A stretch of 49,803 bases of DNA from Clostridia bacterium (GCA_017522345.1 JAFWZN010000052.1:1-49803), one strand, 5' to 3'; counted from the first letter of the stretch, positions 1 to 8,747 are shown. The notes: generated by a model from the letters alone, not told the origin. Translations and numbers: made by a program.

Positions 1-35
1 ATAATCGGTATCCTCCGTTTATCTGAGATTTACTC

Positions 36-64
36 ATTATACAGGATATCGGATGAAATTTCAA
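36..64 (-). promoter_or_regulatory. Predicted sigmaA promoter reading off the left edge
   Basis: On the minus strand a TTGAAA -35 box (59-64) and a TATAAT -10 box (36-41) are separated by 17 bp. A GGAGG ribosome binding site follows at 16-12 and would place a start codon at about position 2 to 0, just outside the window. This suggests a gene transcribed divergently from the citrate lyase operon. Its identity is not visible; a regulator would be the usual neighbour, but that is inference. Confidence 0.55.
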
Positions 65-113
65 CCAAGATCAGTTTTACGTATTTGAAGATAGAACAAT
101 ATTCTCGATTGTC

Positions 114-142
114 TTGCGAATTTTGATAAAGTGGCGTATAAT
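114..142 (+). promoter_or_regulatory. Predicted sigmaA promoter of the citrate lyase operon
   Basis: TTGCGA (114-119) and a perfect TATAAT (137-142) are spaced by 17 bp. Transcription would start near 149, leaving a short leader carrying the GAAAGGGGG ribosome binding site at 151-159. It lies back to back with the minus-strand promoter at 36-64, so the roughly 50 bp between the two -35 boxes is the natural place for an operator. Confidence 0.6.
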
Positions 143-169
143 ACTTGATTGAAAGGGGGCATGAAGGAT

Positions 170-1198
170 ATGCGCACGGAAAACGCGCACGCGGAATGGC
201 TCCCTTTCGGCATGTATCCGGAGCTGAAAGCGTTTCTTGAACGAAACGGCCTTCGCTGGGAGGGAAGCCCGGACAGATGCCTTGCGATGAAGGACGAGGA
301 GGGTATTTTTGCGACGTGCGCGCTTTGCGGAAACGTCGTCAAATATGTATGCGTGGATGCATCCATCCGCGCGGCGGGTCTTTCGACAAAGCTTGTTTCC
401 AATATGATCGAGGACGCGTTTTTAAGCGGGAAAACACATTTGTTTCTGTTCACGGCAAGCGATAAGGCGCATTCGTTTGAGGAAATCGCGTTTCGGAAAA
501 TCGCTGAATATAAATCCGTCGCGCTTCTTGAATGCGGCATGAAGAATATAAACGCGTATGCTGAGTCCTTAAAAAAATACAAATCGGACGGCGTGAACGG
601 CGCGATCGTCATGAACGCAAATCCCTTCACATTGGGTCACAGATACTTGATTGAACAGGCGGCAAAACAGGTGGACAGGCTTCACATCTTCATGGTCAAA
701 GAGGATAAAAGCGCGTTTCCGGCTGGCGTGAGATTTCAGCTTGTTTCGCAGGGCGTTAAAGATCTTGAAAACGTTGTCGTCCATCGCGGAAGCGAATATA
801 TTCTTTCGCATGCAACCTTCCCGTCGTATTTTATCAAGGATGCAAGCGAAATCTCCGCGCTGCAGGCGGGGCTGGACGTTCAAGTGTTTGCGCGTTATAT
901 TGCGCCTGCGTTGAATATAAAAATGCGCTTTGCGGGCTCAGAGCCCTTTGACCCTGCGACAAACGCCTACAACGCCAAAATGAAGGAAATTTTAGAGCCG
1001 CTCAGAATTCGCGTCATAGAAACAGACCGGCTGACGGATGGCGAATGCGCGATCAGCGCGTCCCGCGTGAGGAAATATTTGGCGGATGGGAAAACGAAGG
1101 CGGCCTATGCGCTTCTAACCGAAACCACGCGGGCATTTTTAGATACAGAAGAAGGAAAAGAAATCATCGAAAGGATGAAAAAATATGAAAATAAGTAA
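170..1198 (+). CDS. citC: [Citrate (pro-3S)-lyase] ligase
   Basis: CitC acetylates the thiol of the citrate lyase acyl-carrier prosthetic group using acetate and ATP, turning the lyase on in the cytoplasm. The N-terminal ~140 residues look like a GNAT-type region. From about residue 145 comes the nucleotidyltransferase fold, with the signature MNANPFTLGHRYLI, and a later ISASRVRKYL segment. About 342 residues, near the E. coli length of ~350. ATG 170 is preferred because the GGGGG Shine-Dalgarno (155-159) is 10 bp upstream; ATG 161 would leave only one base. It is the first gene of a citCDEFX operon, in the order known from enteric citrate operons. The 3' end overlaps citD by 14 bp. Confidence 0.93.
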   Translation: MRTENAHAEWLPFGMYPELKAFLERNGLRWEGSPDRCLAMKDEEGIFATCALCGNVVKYVCVDASIRAAGLSTKLVSNMIEDAFLSGKTHLFLFTASDKAHSFEEIAFRKIAEYKSVALLECGMKNINAYAESLKKYKSDGVNGAIVMNANPFTLGHRYLIEQAAKQVDRLHIFMVKEDKSAFPAGVRFQLVSQGVKDLENVVVHRGSEYILSHATFPSYFIKDASEISALQAGLDVQVFARYIAPALNIKMRFAGSEPFDPATNAYNAKMKEILEPLRIRVIETDRLTDGECAISASRVRKYLADGKTKAAYALLTETTRAFLDTEEGKEIIERMKKYENK

Positions 1199-1460
1199 AA
1201 GCGCGGCGGCGGGTTCGATGGAGTCCAACGACGCCATGATTCTGATTGAGCCGGGCGAGGGAGACGTTGAAATCGCGATTGAAAGCGTCGTCATGCGCCA
1301 GTTCGGAAAACAAATTGAAAGCGCGGTCAAAAGCGTTTTGGACGAATACGAAATCGACGACGCGCGCGTTTGGGTAAGGGACAAGGGCGCGGTGGAATGC
1401 ACGCTCAGGGCGCGCACCGAGACGGCGATCCTTCGCGCGCTCAAGGAGGAAGCAAAATGA
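1185..1460 (+). CDS. citD: Citrate lyase acyl carrier protein (gamma subunit)
   Basis: This is the small carrier subunit of the citrate lyase complex. It bears the phosphoribosyl-dephospho-CoA prosthetic group through which acetyl and citryl groups are exchanged. The protein has 91 residues, the normal family size. The attachment serine is recognisable as Ser14 in GSMESND, matching the GTLESGD context of E. coli CitD. The C-terminal DKGAVECTLRARTETAI block is also conserved. The start lies inside citC, with an AAAGGATG ribosome binding site just upstream, and the stop overlaps the citE start by 4 bp (ATGA), suggesting translational coupling. Confidence 0.93.
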   Translation: MKISKSAAAGSMESNDAMILIEPGEGDVEIAIESVVMRQFGKQIESAVKSVLDEYEIDDARVWVRDKGAVECTLRARTETAILRALKEEAK

Positions 1461-2335
1461 TCAGAAGCCTTCTTTTCATCCCCGGAAACAACCCGGGCAT
1501 GCTTTTAAACGCCGACGTTCACGGCGCGGACGCGATTATTCTGGATCTTGAAGACGCGGTTTCCCCCGATCAGAAGGATGCAGCCAGAATTCTTGTGAGA
1601 AATGCGGTCAGGGCGCTTTCCTATAACACGCAGCTCGTCATTCGCGTAAATCCCTTGGGAACGGATTATTATCTGGACGATCTCAAAGCGGTTGTGCCGC
1701 TCAAGCCCGATTTTATCATGCCGACCAAGGTGGACGGCGAAGAATACATAAAGGATTTGGCCGAAAGATTGACCGCTTTTGAAAAGGAAAACGGCCTTGA
1801 AGAAGGAAAAATCAAGATCATTCCCCTGATCGAAACCGCCGAGGGCATTGAAAACGCGTTTCGGATCGCAAAAGCAAGCAAACGCGTATTCGGCCTGTTT
1901 TTGGGCGCGGAGGATTACTCCGCCGATCTTCGTGCGCACAGAACGAAGGAAGGCGACGAGATTCTCTACGCGAGAGGCCGCATATTAAATGCAGCCCGCG
2001 CCGCGGCGATCGAGGCGTTCGACACGCCCTTTACCGATGTAAACGACGAGGAAGGGCTTGAAAAAGATGCGTTTCTCGCGCGTGAAATGGGATTTACGGG
2101 AAAAGCCGCGATTTCGCCCAGACACGTTTCGGGCATCAACAAGGCGTTCAGCCCCACCAAGGCCGAAATTGACTATGCTTATGAGGTATTAATGGCGATT
2201 GAAGAAGGCATTCGCCTCGGAAAAGGCGCCGTGTCCCTTCGCGGAAAGATGATCGACAAACCCATCGTGGACCGCGCAAAGCGTGTGGTCGAGACGGCAA
2301 AAATATTGGGGTTGGGAGGATATGAAAATGAGTAA
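1457..2335 (+). CDS. citE: Citrate lyase beta subunit (citryl-ACP lyase)
   Basis: CitE splits citryl-ACP into oxaloacetate and acetyl-ACP. It belongs to the HpcH/HpaI aldolase/citrate lyase family of Mg2+-dependent TIM barrels. Visible family features are the opening RSLLFIPGNNPGML, ILDLEDAVSPDQK, the arginine strand VIRVNPLG, IPLIETAEGI and LGAEDYSADL (metal-binding Glu/Asp), and a late GKAAISPRH. About 292 residues, the usual length. ATG 1457 is chosen because AAGGAGG lies at 1443-1449 and the ATGA overlap with citD is typical. An in-frame upstream extension to 1370 lies inside citD and is not likely to be used. Confidence 0.94.
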   Translation: MIRSLLFIPGNNPGMLLNADVHGADAIILDLEDAVSPDQKDAARILVRNAVRALSYNTQLVIRVNPLGTDYYLDDLKAVVPLKPDFIMPTKVDGEEYIKDLAERLTAFEKENGLEEGKIKIIPLIETAEGIENAFRIAKASKRVFGLFLGAEDYSADLRAHRTKEGDEILYARGRILNAARAAAIEAFDTPFTDVNDEEGLEKDAFLAREMGFTGKAAISPRHVSGINKAFSPTKAEIDYAYEVLMAIEEGIRLGKGAVSLRGKMIDKPIVDRAKRVVETAKILGLGGYENE

Positions 2336-3731
2336 GCTGGTTTCTACGCTCCGTGAAGCCATGGAAAAAGCCGGTCTCAAAAGCGGCATGACGATTTCCT
2401 TCCACCATCATTTGAGGAACGGCGACTATGTACTCAACATGGTGCTCGAAGAAGCCGAAAAGATGGGCGTTCGCGATCTTGGCGTTGAAGCGTCTTCGAT
2501 TTTCGACGTACACGCGCCCATCATTGACCATATACGAAACGGCGTGGTCACGCGCCTCGGCACAAATTATATGGGCGCAAAGGTAGGAAAAGCCATTACG
2601 CAGGGCGTTATGGATACGCCTGTCATTTTCAGAACCCACGGCGGGCGTCCGAACGCCATTGAGACCGGCAAGATCAAAATCGACATTGCCTTTGTCGCCG
2701 CGCCCTGCGCAGATGCTGCCGGAAATGCCAACGGTATTTACGGAAAATCCGCCTGCGGGTCGATGGGGTACGCGGTTTCGGACGCGAAGTGCGCCCAAAA
2801 AACCATTGTCATCACAGATACTTTGATGCCGTATCCGCTGTCTCCCGCGTCTATTGAGGAAACGAACGTTGATTTCGTTGTAAAAGTAGATGAAATCGGC
2901 GACGCGAAGGGCATTGTTTCGGGCACTACGCAGATCACGCGCGATCCGGTCGGGCTCAAAATCGCGCAGACTGCGGCGGATGTCATCAGGCATTCCGGCT
3001 ATCTTGAAAACGGCTTTTCCTTCCAGACCGGCGCAGGCGGCGCGTCGCTTGCCGTCACCAAATTTTTAAAGCCCATTATGCGCGAAAAGGGCGTAAAAGG
3101 CTCATTCGGTCTGGGCGGCATCACGAGCTACATGGTCGATATGCTGAAGGAAGGCTATTTCGAAAAGCTGATGGACGTTCAGTGCTTTGATCTTGGCGCG
3201 GTAGCGTCGCTCCGCGAAAATCCGAACCACATCGAGGTTTCCGCAAGCAGGTATGCGTCGCCCGGCGTAAAGAGCGCGTGCGTCGATCATCTGGATACGG
3301 TTATTTTAGGCGCGACGCAGGTCGACCTCGACTTCAACGTAAACGTACACACCGATTCAAACGGCTTCATCATGGGCGGAAGCGGCGGACACAGCGACAC
3401 CGCGGCGGGCGCAAAGCTGGCTATCATCGTCGCGCCCCTGTACCGGGCGCGCCTTCCGATTGTGGTTGACCGCGTTCACACGAAATCTACCCCGGGCAGC
3501 ACGGTTGATGTTCTGGTCACGCAGAGGGGCATAGCCGTCAATCCCGAGCGCGAGGAACTGAAGCGTCGTCTTGTAAAGGGCGGCCTTCCCGTCTTCGATA
3601 TTTCCGAACTTAAGAATTTGGCTGAGCGCGTGACCGGAACGCCCGAGGAAATCTCAAAAGGCGGACGCGTGGTGGCCAAGGTTGAATACAGAGACGGTAC
3701 GATCATTGATGAAATCAGAAGCGTGGAATAA
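2328..3731 (+). CDS. citF: Citrate lyase alpha subunit (citrate:acetyl-ACP transferase)
   Basis: CitF swaps acetyl for citryl on the carrier protein, releasing acetate. The sequence follows E. coli CitF closely: GMTISFHHHLRNGDYVLNMV, DVHAPIIDHIRNGVVTR, SHGGR-like THGGRPNAIE, GNANGIYGKSACGS, GFSFQTGAGGASLAVTKF, NPNHIEVSASRYA and ITPGS-like STPGSTVDVLVT. It has about 467 residues against ~510 in E. coli; the difference is a missing N-terminal extension upstream of the catalytic core, not a truncation of conserved sequence. ATG 2328 is preferred (GGGAGGA at 2314-2320, spacing 7); ATG 2322 is too close. It overlaps citE by 8 bp. Confidence 0.94.
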   Translation: MSKLVSTLREAMEKAGLKSGMTISFHHHLRNGDYVLNMVLEEAEKMGVRDLGVEASSIFDVHAPIIDHIRNGVVTRLGTNYMGAKVGKAITQGVMDTPVIFRTHGGRPNAIETGKIKIDIAFVAAPCADAAGNANGIYGKSACGSMGYAVSDAKCAQKTIVITDTLMPYPLSPASIEETNVDFVVKVDEIGDAKGIVSGTTQITRDPVGLKIAQTAADVIRHSGYLENGFSFQTGAGGASLAVTKFLKPIMREKGVKGSFGLGGITSYMVDMLKEGYFEKLMDVQCFDLGAVASLRENPNHIEVSASRYASPGVKSACVDHLDTVILGATQVDLDFNVNVHTDSNGFIMGGSGGHSDTAAGAKLAIIVAPLYRARLPIVVDRVHTKSTPGSTVDVLVTQRGIAVNPEREELKRRLVKGGLPVFDISELKNLAERVTGTPEEISKGGRVVAKVEYRDGTIIDEIRSVE

Positions 3732-4262
3732 ATGGATTTAAACGATATTCTAAGCGCGCGCGAGGAACGATGGAATCTAAAGCGTGCGTATGCCAAAGAT
3801 GAAAAAAGATGCGTCGTCTCTTTGACGCTGCGCATGCCGAGCGAATTACGGCTTTCGCAAGACGGAAAAAAAGCGCTTTCAAAGGGGAGAGAAGAAGTTT
3901 TCTCTCTTTTGAAAAACGCGTTTGAATGTGTTTTGTTAAAAGGCGAATTCACCTCTTCAGACGGGCCGTATGCGCTTTTTACCGTACTTGGCGAAGGAAG
4001 GGAAATCAAGAAGCTTTTAATTCGCTTTGAAGAAGAAAGCAGATTCGGCGATCTCATCGACGCGGACGTGATGACGGAGGTGGGGGAGGAGATTTCGCGC
4101 CTTTTGGTCGGAGGAAGCGCAAGAAGCTGCCTTGTCTGCGGAGAAAAAGACGCAAGAGTGTGCGCGCAAAACCGCGCTCATACGCGCGAAATCACGGTTC
4201 AAACGATCGGAGATATCCTTAAAAAACGATTGTATGAAGGAGAAAAGTCATGCGCTGGATGA
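3732..4262 (+). CDS. citX: Citrate lyase holo-ACP synthase (CitX-type)
   Basis: CitX transfers the phosphoribosyl-dephospho-CoA moiety to apo-CitD. The family signatures are a GDLIDADV block around residue 103 (E. coli GRLWDIDV) and, near the C-terminus, RSCLVCGE followed by CAQNRAH (E. coli RRCLLC and CARGKTH). About 176 residues, the expected size for stand-alone CitX. The ATG follows the citF stop with no gap. The partner enzyme CitG, which makes the prosthetic group, is not in this window and must be encoded elsewhere if the pathway works. The 3' end overlaps the phosphoesterase gene by 13 bp. Confidence 0.85.
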   Translation: MDLNDILSAREERWNLKRAYAKDEKRCVVSLTLRMPSELRLSQDGKKALSKGREEVFSLLKNAFECVLLKGEFTSSDGPYALFTVLGEGREIKKLLIRFEEESRFGDLIDADVMTEVGEEISRLLVGGSARSCLVCGEKDARVCAQNRAHTREITVQTIGDILKKRLYEGEKSCAG

Positions 4263-4795
4263 TCGCATCCGATATTCACGGTTCAAATTATTATTGCGAG
4301 ATGCTGATAAGGAAGTTTAACGAGATGAAGGCCGACAAGCTGATTCTCTTAGGCGATATTCTTTATCACGGTCCGAGAAACGATCTTCCGAAGGATTACG
4401 CGCCCAAAAAGGTCGCTGCGCTTTTAAACGAATACGCGGATAAAATCCTGTGCGTTCGCGGAAACTGCGAGGCGGAGGTCGATCAGATGATGCTGGATTT
4501 TCCGGCGCTGGGCGACTACGCTTATCTGTATCTGGACGGCGTGACGGTGTATGCAACGCATGGGCACCATGCGGGCGAAGATGCGCCGCCCCCGATTCGT
4601 AATCATGAAATCCTTATGTGCGGACACACGCACGTTCCGAAATGCGCCGAGCATGAGGGATTTGTTTATATCAATCCCGGGTCCGTTTCCATCCCCAAGG
4701 AGGGAAGCGCGCACAGCTTTATAACTTTTTCCGAAGGCGTTTTCCGATGGATTGATCTTGAGACGAACGAGATCTACAAGGAATACCGCGCATAG
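4250..4795 (+). CDS. yfcE: YfcE/MJ0936-family metallophosphoesterase
   Basis: A small cytoplasmic metal-dependent phosphodiesterase of the calcineurin-like superfamily. All metal-binding motifs are visible: SDIHG at residues 7-11, GDILYHGPRND near residue 35, GNCE near residue 69, HGHH near residue 103 and GHTH near residue 124. 181 residues, matching the YfcE family. Its natural substrate is not settled for most members. It overlaps citX and so is probably the last gene of the citrate lyase transcript, but I see no metabolic link; this may be a fortuitous operon partner. A strong terminator follows at 4808-4860. Confidence 0.88.
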   Translation: MRWMIASDIHGSNYYCEMLIRKFNEMKADKLILLGDILYHGPRNDLPKDYAPKKVAALLNEYADKILCVRGNCEAEVDQMMLDFPALGDYAYLYLDGVTVYATHGHHAGEDAPPPIRNHEILMCGHTHVPKCAEHEGFVYINPGSVSIPKEGSAHSFITFSEGVFRWIDLETNEIYKEYRA

Positions 4796-4807
4796 GAAAA
4801 TAAGCGA

Positions 4808-4860
4808 AAACAGAGAAGACGCCCCGTGCTACTTTGCGGGACGTCTTCTCTGTTTTTTTT
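4808..4860. terminator. Rho-independent terminator between convergent genes
   Basis: Stem arms 4808-4821 and 4842-4855 are perfectly complementary over 14 bp, followed on the plus strand by a run of T. The A-rich 5' side also allows it to serve the minus-strand GH3 gene ending at 4867, so it is probably bidirectional. Confidence 0.9.
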
Positions 4861-4866
4861 ATGCTT

Positions 4867-6438
4867 TCAGCCTTTTAGAAGGTCGCACACGGCGCGAATT
4901 GCGCCTACGGTCTGATCGTAGCTTGTGATGACGCATTTTGCAAAATCAACGATCTTGGCAGCCTCGGGAACGTCCAGGCATACAAAGCAGGTGTTTTTAT
5001 TCATTTCACACACGGCTTTGATTTCTTCAAGAAGATCCCTTGCCTCGATGCGGCTGGCGACGGAGAAAACAACGGCGGGCGCATTTTCAATTCGTCCCTT
5101 AAGCGCCGAAAGATCGGGGCGATCTGTAAATTCTACAGCCGTGCCGTTTAAGAGACGCGCGGCCATGGGCGCGAAGCCTTCTACCAGCTTGTCGCCTTCC
5201 TCCACACCCAGACGCGCTTTGGAAACGCGCTCAAGGAACAGGGAGCCGGCGGGGAGGGGCAGCATGTCGTTATCGTTTTTCTGAACCTTGACCGTCATTT
5301 TGGCAAGCGCTCGGGAGAAGGCTTCGTGAGCGCTCCAGTCTCTGGTTTCAATACCCTTTTCGGGATAAAGGTCGCCGAGCATCAGCTTGAAGGCGACAAT
5401 GCGCTTTGCGGATTCGTCTACGCGCTCCATGGAAAGCTCACCGGTTTCAACCGCCTTAAGCATCGCCTGAATGCAGGGTGTCTGAACGTCGTTACCGTCC
5501 GGGTCGGCATTGTCGCCGCCGTTTCCGACAATCAGAAGGTCGCAGCCGGCTTCTGCTGCCATGACGCAGCCCTTGGGCGCGCCGTATACATCCTTGATGG
5601 CAAGCATCTGCATGCCGTCTGAGATGATGAGACCTTCAAAGCCCAGCTCTTTTCTTGCAAGATCGTGGATAACGGGCTTTGAAACGCTGGCGGGAATGCA
5701 GGCGGGATCAAGGCCGGTATAGCAGGTGTGGTCGATCATCAAAGAACGCATGCCTTCATCGATGACCTGCTTGAACGCCTGAACGGAAATTTTCATGGCT
5801 TCTTCGCGAGGGGTGTGAACGATGCTCGTTCCGAAATGCGTGTCGACCGGGCTGTCGCCGCAGCCGGGGAAGTGTTTTCCCGTGTCGATGACGCCTGCGT
5901 CTCTTAAACCGCGCGCATACGCGCCGCCGTAAGCGGACGTGATTTCGGGCGATGCGCCGAAGCTTCTGCGGTTCGGGATTTTTCCTACGCGGCTTCCGTC
6001 CGTGTCAAGAACCGGGGCGAGGTTATAGGAAATACCGAGCGAACGAAGCTCGTTGCCCATGATATGGCCCATCAGATACGCAAGATCAGGATCGCCCGTT
6101 GCGCCAACGGCTGCAGCGGAGGAAAAAACCGTTGCGCCGTTTCGGATGCGGGTTACAAGGCCGCCCTCCTGGTCGATGGATAAAAGCGCCTGCACCCCGC
6201 CGGTATAGGAAGAAACCGTGTCCTGAATCTGGCGGTTGAGGTTCGCAAGCTGAGCGCGGTTTACACAGTTTTTTCCGAAAAGAATGATGTTTCCGACGTA
6301 GTTTTCACGCAAAAACGCGCTGGTCTTCTCGTCCATTTCGGTTACTTCGATACTAGCCATAATCATTTGGCCGATCTTCTGTTTGAGGGACATATTCTTT
6401 ACGATTTGTTCAGCCTTGTCGTATGGAAGCTTCATCAT
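4867..6438 (-). CDS. Glycoside hydrolase family 3 (NagZ-like beta-N-acetylhexosaminidase)
   Basis: A GH3 enzyme likely to release N-acetylglucosamine from cell-wall fragments. Visible motifs are SIDQEGGLVTRI near residue 92, GKHFPGCGDSPVDTH near residue 185 (the NagZ His/Asp loop; DTH replaces the usual DSH), and ISDGMQM near residue 272 with the nucleophile Asp. About 523 residues; the ~170 residues after the TIM barrel form a second domain, as in Gram-positive NagZ proteins. I see no signal peptide, so it may be cytoplasmic. ATG 6438 is preferred over the in-frame GTG at 6447 because AAGG lies 8 bp upstream of it. Monocistronic. Substrate preference is inferred from the family. Confidence 0.85.
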   Translation of the reverse strand: MMKLPYDKAEQIVKNMSLKQKIGQMIMASIEVTEMDEKTSAFLRENYVGNIILFGKNCVNRAQLANLNRQIQDTVSSYTGGVQALLSIDQEGGLVTRIRNGATVFSSAAAVGATGDPDLAYLMGHIMGNELRSLGISYNLAPVLDTDGSRVGKIPNRRSFGASPEITSAYGGAYARGLRDAGVIDTGKHFPGCGDSPVDTHFGTSIVHTPREEAMKISVQAFKQVIDEGMRSLMIDHTCYTGLDPACIPASVSKPVIHDLARKELGFEGLIISDGMQMLAIKDVYGAPKGCVMAAEAGCDLLIVGNGGDNADPDGNDVQTPCIQAMLKAVETGELSMERVDESAKRIVAFKLMLGDLYPEKGIETRDWSAHEAFSRALAKMTVKVQKNDNDMLPLPAGSLFLERVSKARLGVEEGDKLVEGFAPMAARLLNGTAVEFTDRPDLSALKGRIENAPAVVFSVASRIEARDLLEEIKAVCEMNKNTCFVCLDVPEAAKIVDFAKCVITSYDQTVGAIRAVCDLLKG

Positions 6439-6562
6439 AAAATCCACCTTCTTTATCGTTCTTCCAAAATGGTAGCACGGCTTTATCCGTCTGTCAAGAA
6501 AGGATCAGGCGGAGACGTTTCAATTTCAGAATATTAAATGTTGTACATAAATTGAAATACTA

Positions 6563-6591
6563 TTGTAATATTTATCGTATTGTGCTATAAT
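6563..6591 (+). promoter_or_regulatory. Predicted sigmaA promoter, extended -10
   Basis: TTGTAA (6563-6568), a 17-bp spacer and TATAAT (6586-6591) preceded by TGC, giving an extended -10. It drives the membrane protein gene at 6648. The same box combination occurs at 21056-21084. Confidence 0.65.
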
Positions 6592-6647
6592 TCAAGCAAT
6601 AAAATGGCTTTTATATCTGCTTTGCTTATCAAAAGGAAGGTGATTGT

Positions 6648-8075
6648 ATGCAGGCGACGTACAGAGCCGTTTCTTATAGACAGAATACATACGGAAAAAA
6701 GGGTTATAATGTTCATATGAAGAGAAAAGATATCATGGAGCGCTCCGAGAAGCGTTCTCCCTATGACAGCTACGATTCAGACAGGAGCAGAAACAGAAGA
6801 AACCGCCCCAAAGGATCAAGCGTCGGCTTTGTGATTTTGACGCTTATCCTTCTTCTTGTTCTTTTCCCGGTTGGAATCTTCTTCCTCTGGTCCAGAAAAA
6901 TCCGCTGGAGCGCCGGAGCAAAGCTTTTTGTTATGATTGTAACCGGTATTGTTTTCACGGGCCTTATGATTCTCGCCATCAATTACGATACGGGCAACCC
7001 CCGGATTACTCAAATCCAAAAGGAAGCGCGCATCGTTCTTGAAAAGGTGGACGGATACACCGGAAACACAATTCAGAAGGTGACTGAGTGGAGCAAGGGC
7101 GGCTTGGAAGACGTGAAGGAGGTCGCCGCCAAGCTTTATGAGGCTAGCGACGAAAGGGTCGCGTCGGAAGCGCTTAAGTATTATTCTGAAATCGACGAAA
7201 ATCTGTATGCGGTAAAGGTGGAACTTCCGAAGCTCCTTCTTGAAAAGTTTAAATCGCTGATTGACTACACGCCCAGCCGGAAGGAGACGAACGTTCCCGT
7301 CATGCTCGCAACGCCGGATATGGGCGGGCTCAATGTGACGCCTTCCAATCAGGCGACGGAAAAAGAGCCTGAGGTTCAGACAACGCCCGCGCCCGTTCAG
7401 CCGACTGCGACGCCCGAGTCTACGCCGACGCCTGCGCCCACAAAAGCGCCCATTGTCCTTCCCGAAATCAAGGACGTTGCGCTTGCGGAGGTGTTCTATA
7501 CGCAGGGCGGCACCTATTATCATGCCAAGACCAATTGCTCCGGCATGATGAACGCCGTATCTCACACGCTTAAGGAAGCGCAGAGCGCAAATAAGAAGGT
7601 CTGCGATTCCTGCGGCGTCGTTTCCTTCGGAATGATGGAGTGCGCAAACTACCTGTGGGTGGATACAAAAAACAGAGCGCATACCACCGACGAATGCCTC
7701 GAGTTTGCCCCCGGCGCGTACAAGGTTTTGCCGTTTGACGACGTATACAACGGAAGCTACAATTATTGCGCCGAATGCAAATCGACTGTCTGCTACGACT
7801 ATATGCTGGAAAACGACTTAAGGTATGTAAAGGACAGCGAGATTCTGGATGAGGAAAGAATTGCGCTGTACGAATATGAAAAGGGCGTTACCGTATATTA
7901 CGGCGTCAACAGCAGAAACTATCATGCGACCGCTGAATGCATGCACATGACGGGTGACAAGTACATTCATACGCTGTATCAGGCGCTGCATGTGGATATG
8001 AAACAGGTTTGCGAACTGTGCAAACCCTTAACCGAGAATCAGGTCATTGAAATGATCCGCAGCGAAATTGAATAA
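6648..8075 (+). CDS. Uncharacterised membrane protein with three Cys/His modules
   Basis: I do not recognise a named family. About 475 residues: a basic, Arg/Ser/Tyr-rich N-terminus (1-56), two transmembrane helices (about 59-81 and 92-112), a mostly helical stretch (~115-215), and a Pro/Thr/Glu linker (~225-275) rich in TPAP/TPTPAP. Then come three related modules at about 290-323, 336-380 and 416-462. Modules one and three each read roughly YH followed by a Cys 5-6 residues later and, 20-30 residues on, a CxxC pair; in module two the early His/Cys are less regular. They look like small metal-binding or disulfide domains. With both helices near the N-terminus the C-terminal modules probably share one side of the membrane; which side is not clear. 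Good ribosome binding site (AAGGAAGGTGATT) before ATG 6648. Confidence 0.7.
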   Translation: MQATYRAVSYRQNTYGKKGYNVHMKRKDIMERSEKRSPYDSYDSDRSRNRRNRPKGSSVGFVILTLILLLVLFPVGIFFLWSRKIRWSAGAKLFVMIVTGIVFTGLMILAINYDTGNPRITQIQKEARIVLEKVDGYTGNTIQKVTEWSKGGLEDVKEVAAKLYEASDERVASEALKYYSEIDENLYAVKVELPKLLLEKFKSLIDYTPSRKETNVPVMLATPDMGGLNVTPSNQATEKEPEVQTTPAPVQPTATPESTPTPAPTKAPIVLPEIKDVALAEVFYTQGGTYYHAKTNCSGMMNAVSHTLKEAQSANKKVCDSCGVVSFGMMECANYLWVDTKNRAHTTDECLEFAPGAYKVLPFDDVYNGSYNYCAECKSTVCYDYMLENDLRYVKDSEILDEERIALYEYEKGVTVYYGVNSRNYHATAECMHMTGDKYIHTLYQALHVDMKQVCELCKPLTENQVIEMIRSEIE

Positions 8076-8088
8076 AGCAAAATTTTGT

Positions 8089-8121
8089 AAAAGGAGATGC
8101 TTTAGGGCATTTCCTTTTTTT
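8089..8121 (+). terminator. Rho-independent terminator
   Basis: A 12-bp stem with one G-T pair (8089-8100 with 8107-8118) ends in a run of T to 8121. It ends the membrane protein transcript, and a TATAAT -10 box for the next gene follows at 8133-8138. Confidence 0.85.
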
Positions 8122-8152
8122 ACGCTTTCATGTATAATTATACTGGAAGGAT

Positions 8153-8728
8153 GTGAGGCCATTGGCAAATCTGGGCGGCGCGAGAGAATGGGCGCGAGCG
8201 TTTATAGAAAGCCATCTGACAGAAGGCGCAAAAGTTATTGATGCGACCATGGGAAACGGGCATGATACGGTGTGGCTTGCAAAACTTGTCGGGGAGACGG
8301 GAAAGGTGTACGCATTCGACGTTCAGCCGGAAGCGATTGCAAACACAAAAAAGCGGCTTGAGGATGAAAACCTTTTGCACCGCGCTTGTTTGTATCTGAA
8401 GGGACATGAGAATATCGGACTTACCGTTAGAAGCATGGTGGATGCGGCTGTTTTTAATTTGGGATGGCTTCCGGGCTTTGAAAAGAGCGTGCGCACAAAA
8501 TGCGATACCACGCTTTCGGCTGTCAATCAGGCGCTTTCGATGCTGAAAATCGGGGGAATTATGACCATATGCGTATATCCCGGGCATCAGGAGGGCGACG
8601 AGGAATTGAAGGCGCTCACCGAATGGGCGCAAAATCTCAACGAAAAGCAGTTTGACGCGCTGATTTTCAGATACGCAAACATTTCAAAAAAGCCGCCGGT
8701 ATTGATTGCGGTAACAAAAAGAAAATAA
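8153..8728 (+). CDS. Class I SAM methyltransferase, MnmM/YtqB type
   Basis: A small (~190 residue) Rossmann-fold methyltransferase. The SAM-binding motif I reads VIDATMGNGHDT (about residues 28-39), followed by VYAFDVQ, then AAVFNLGWLPG in the catalytic region and GGIMTICVYPGH. This pattern matches the YtqB family, which in Bacillus has been assigned to the terminal methylation of mnm5s2U34 in tRNA. The start is uncertain: GTG 8153 sits almost on top of the GGAAGG ribosome binding site, and TTG 8162 is an alternative. A TATAAT at 8133-8138 would give a very short leader. Confidence 0.8.
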   Translation: MRPLANLGGAREWARAFIESHLTEGAKVIDATMGNGHDTVWLAKLVGETGKVYAFDVQPEAIANTKKRLEDENLLHRACLYLKGHENIGLTVRSMVDAAVFNLGWLPGFEKSVRTKCDTTLSAVNQALSMLKIGGIMTICVYPGHQEGDEELKALTEWAQNLNEKQFDALIFRYANISKKPPVLIAVTKRK

Positions 8729-8747
8729 ATATCGTTTGAAAATTAAC

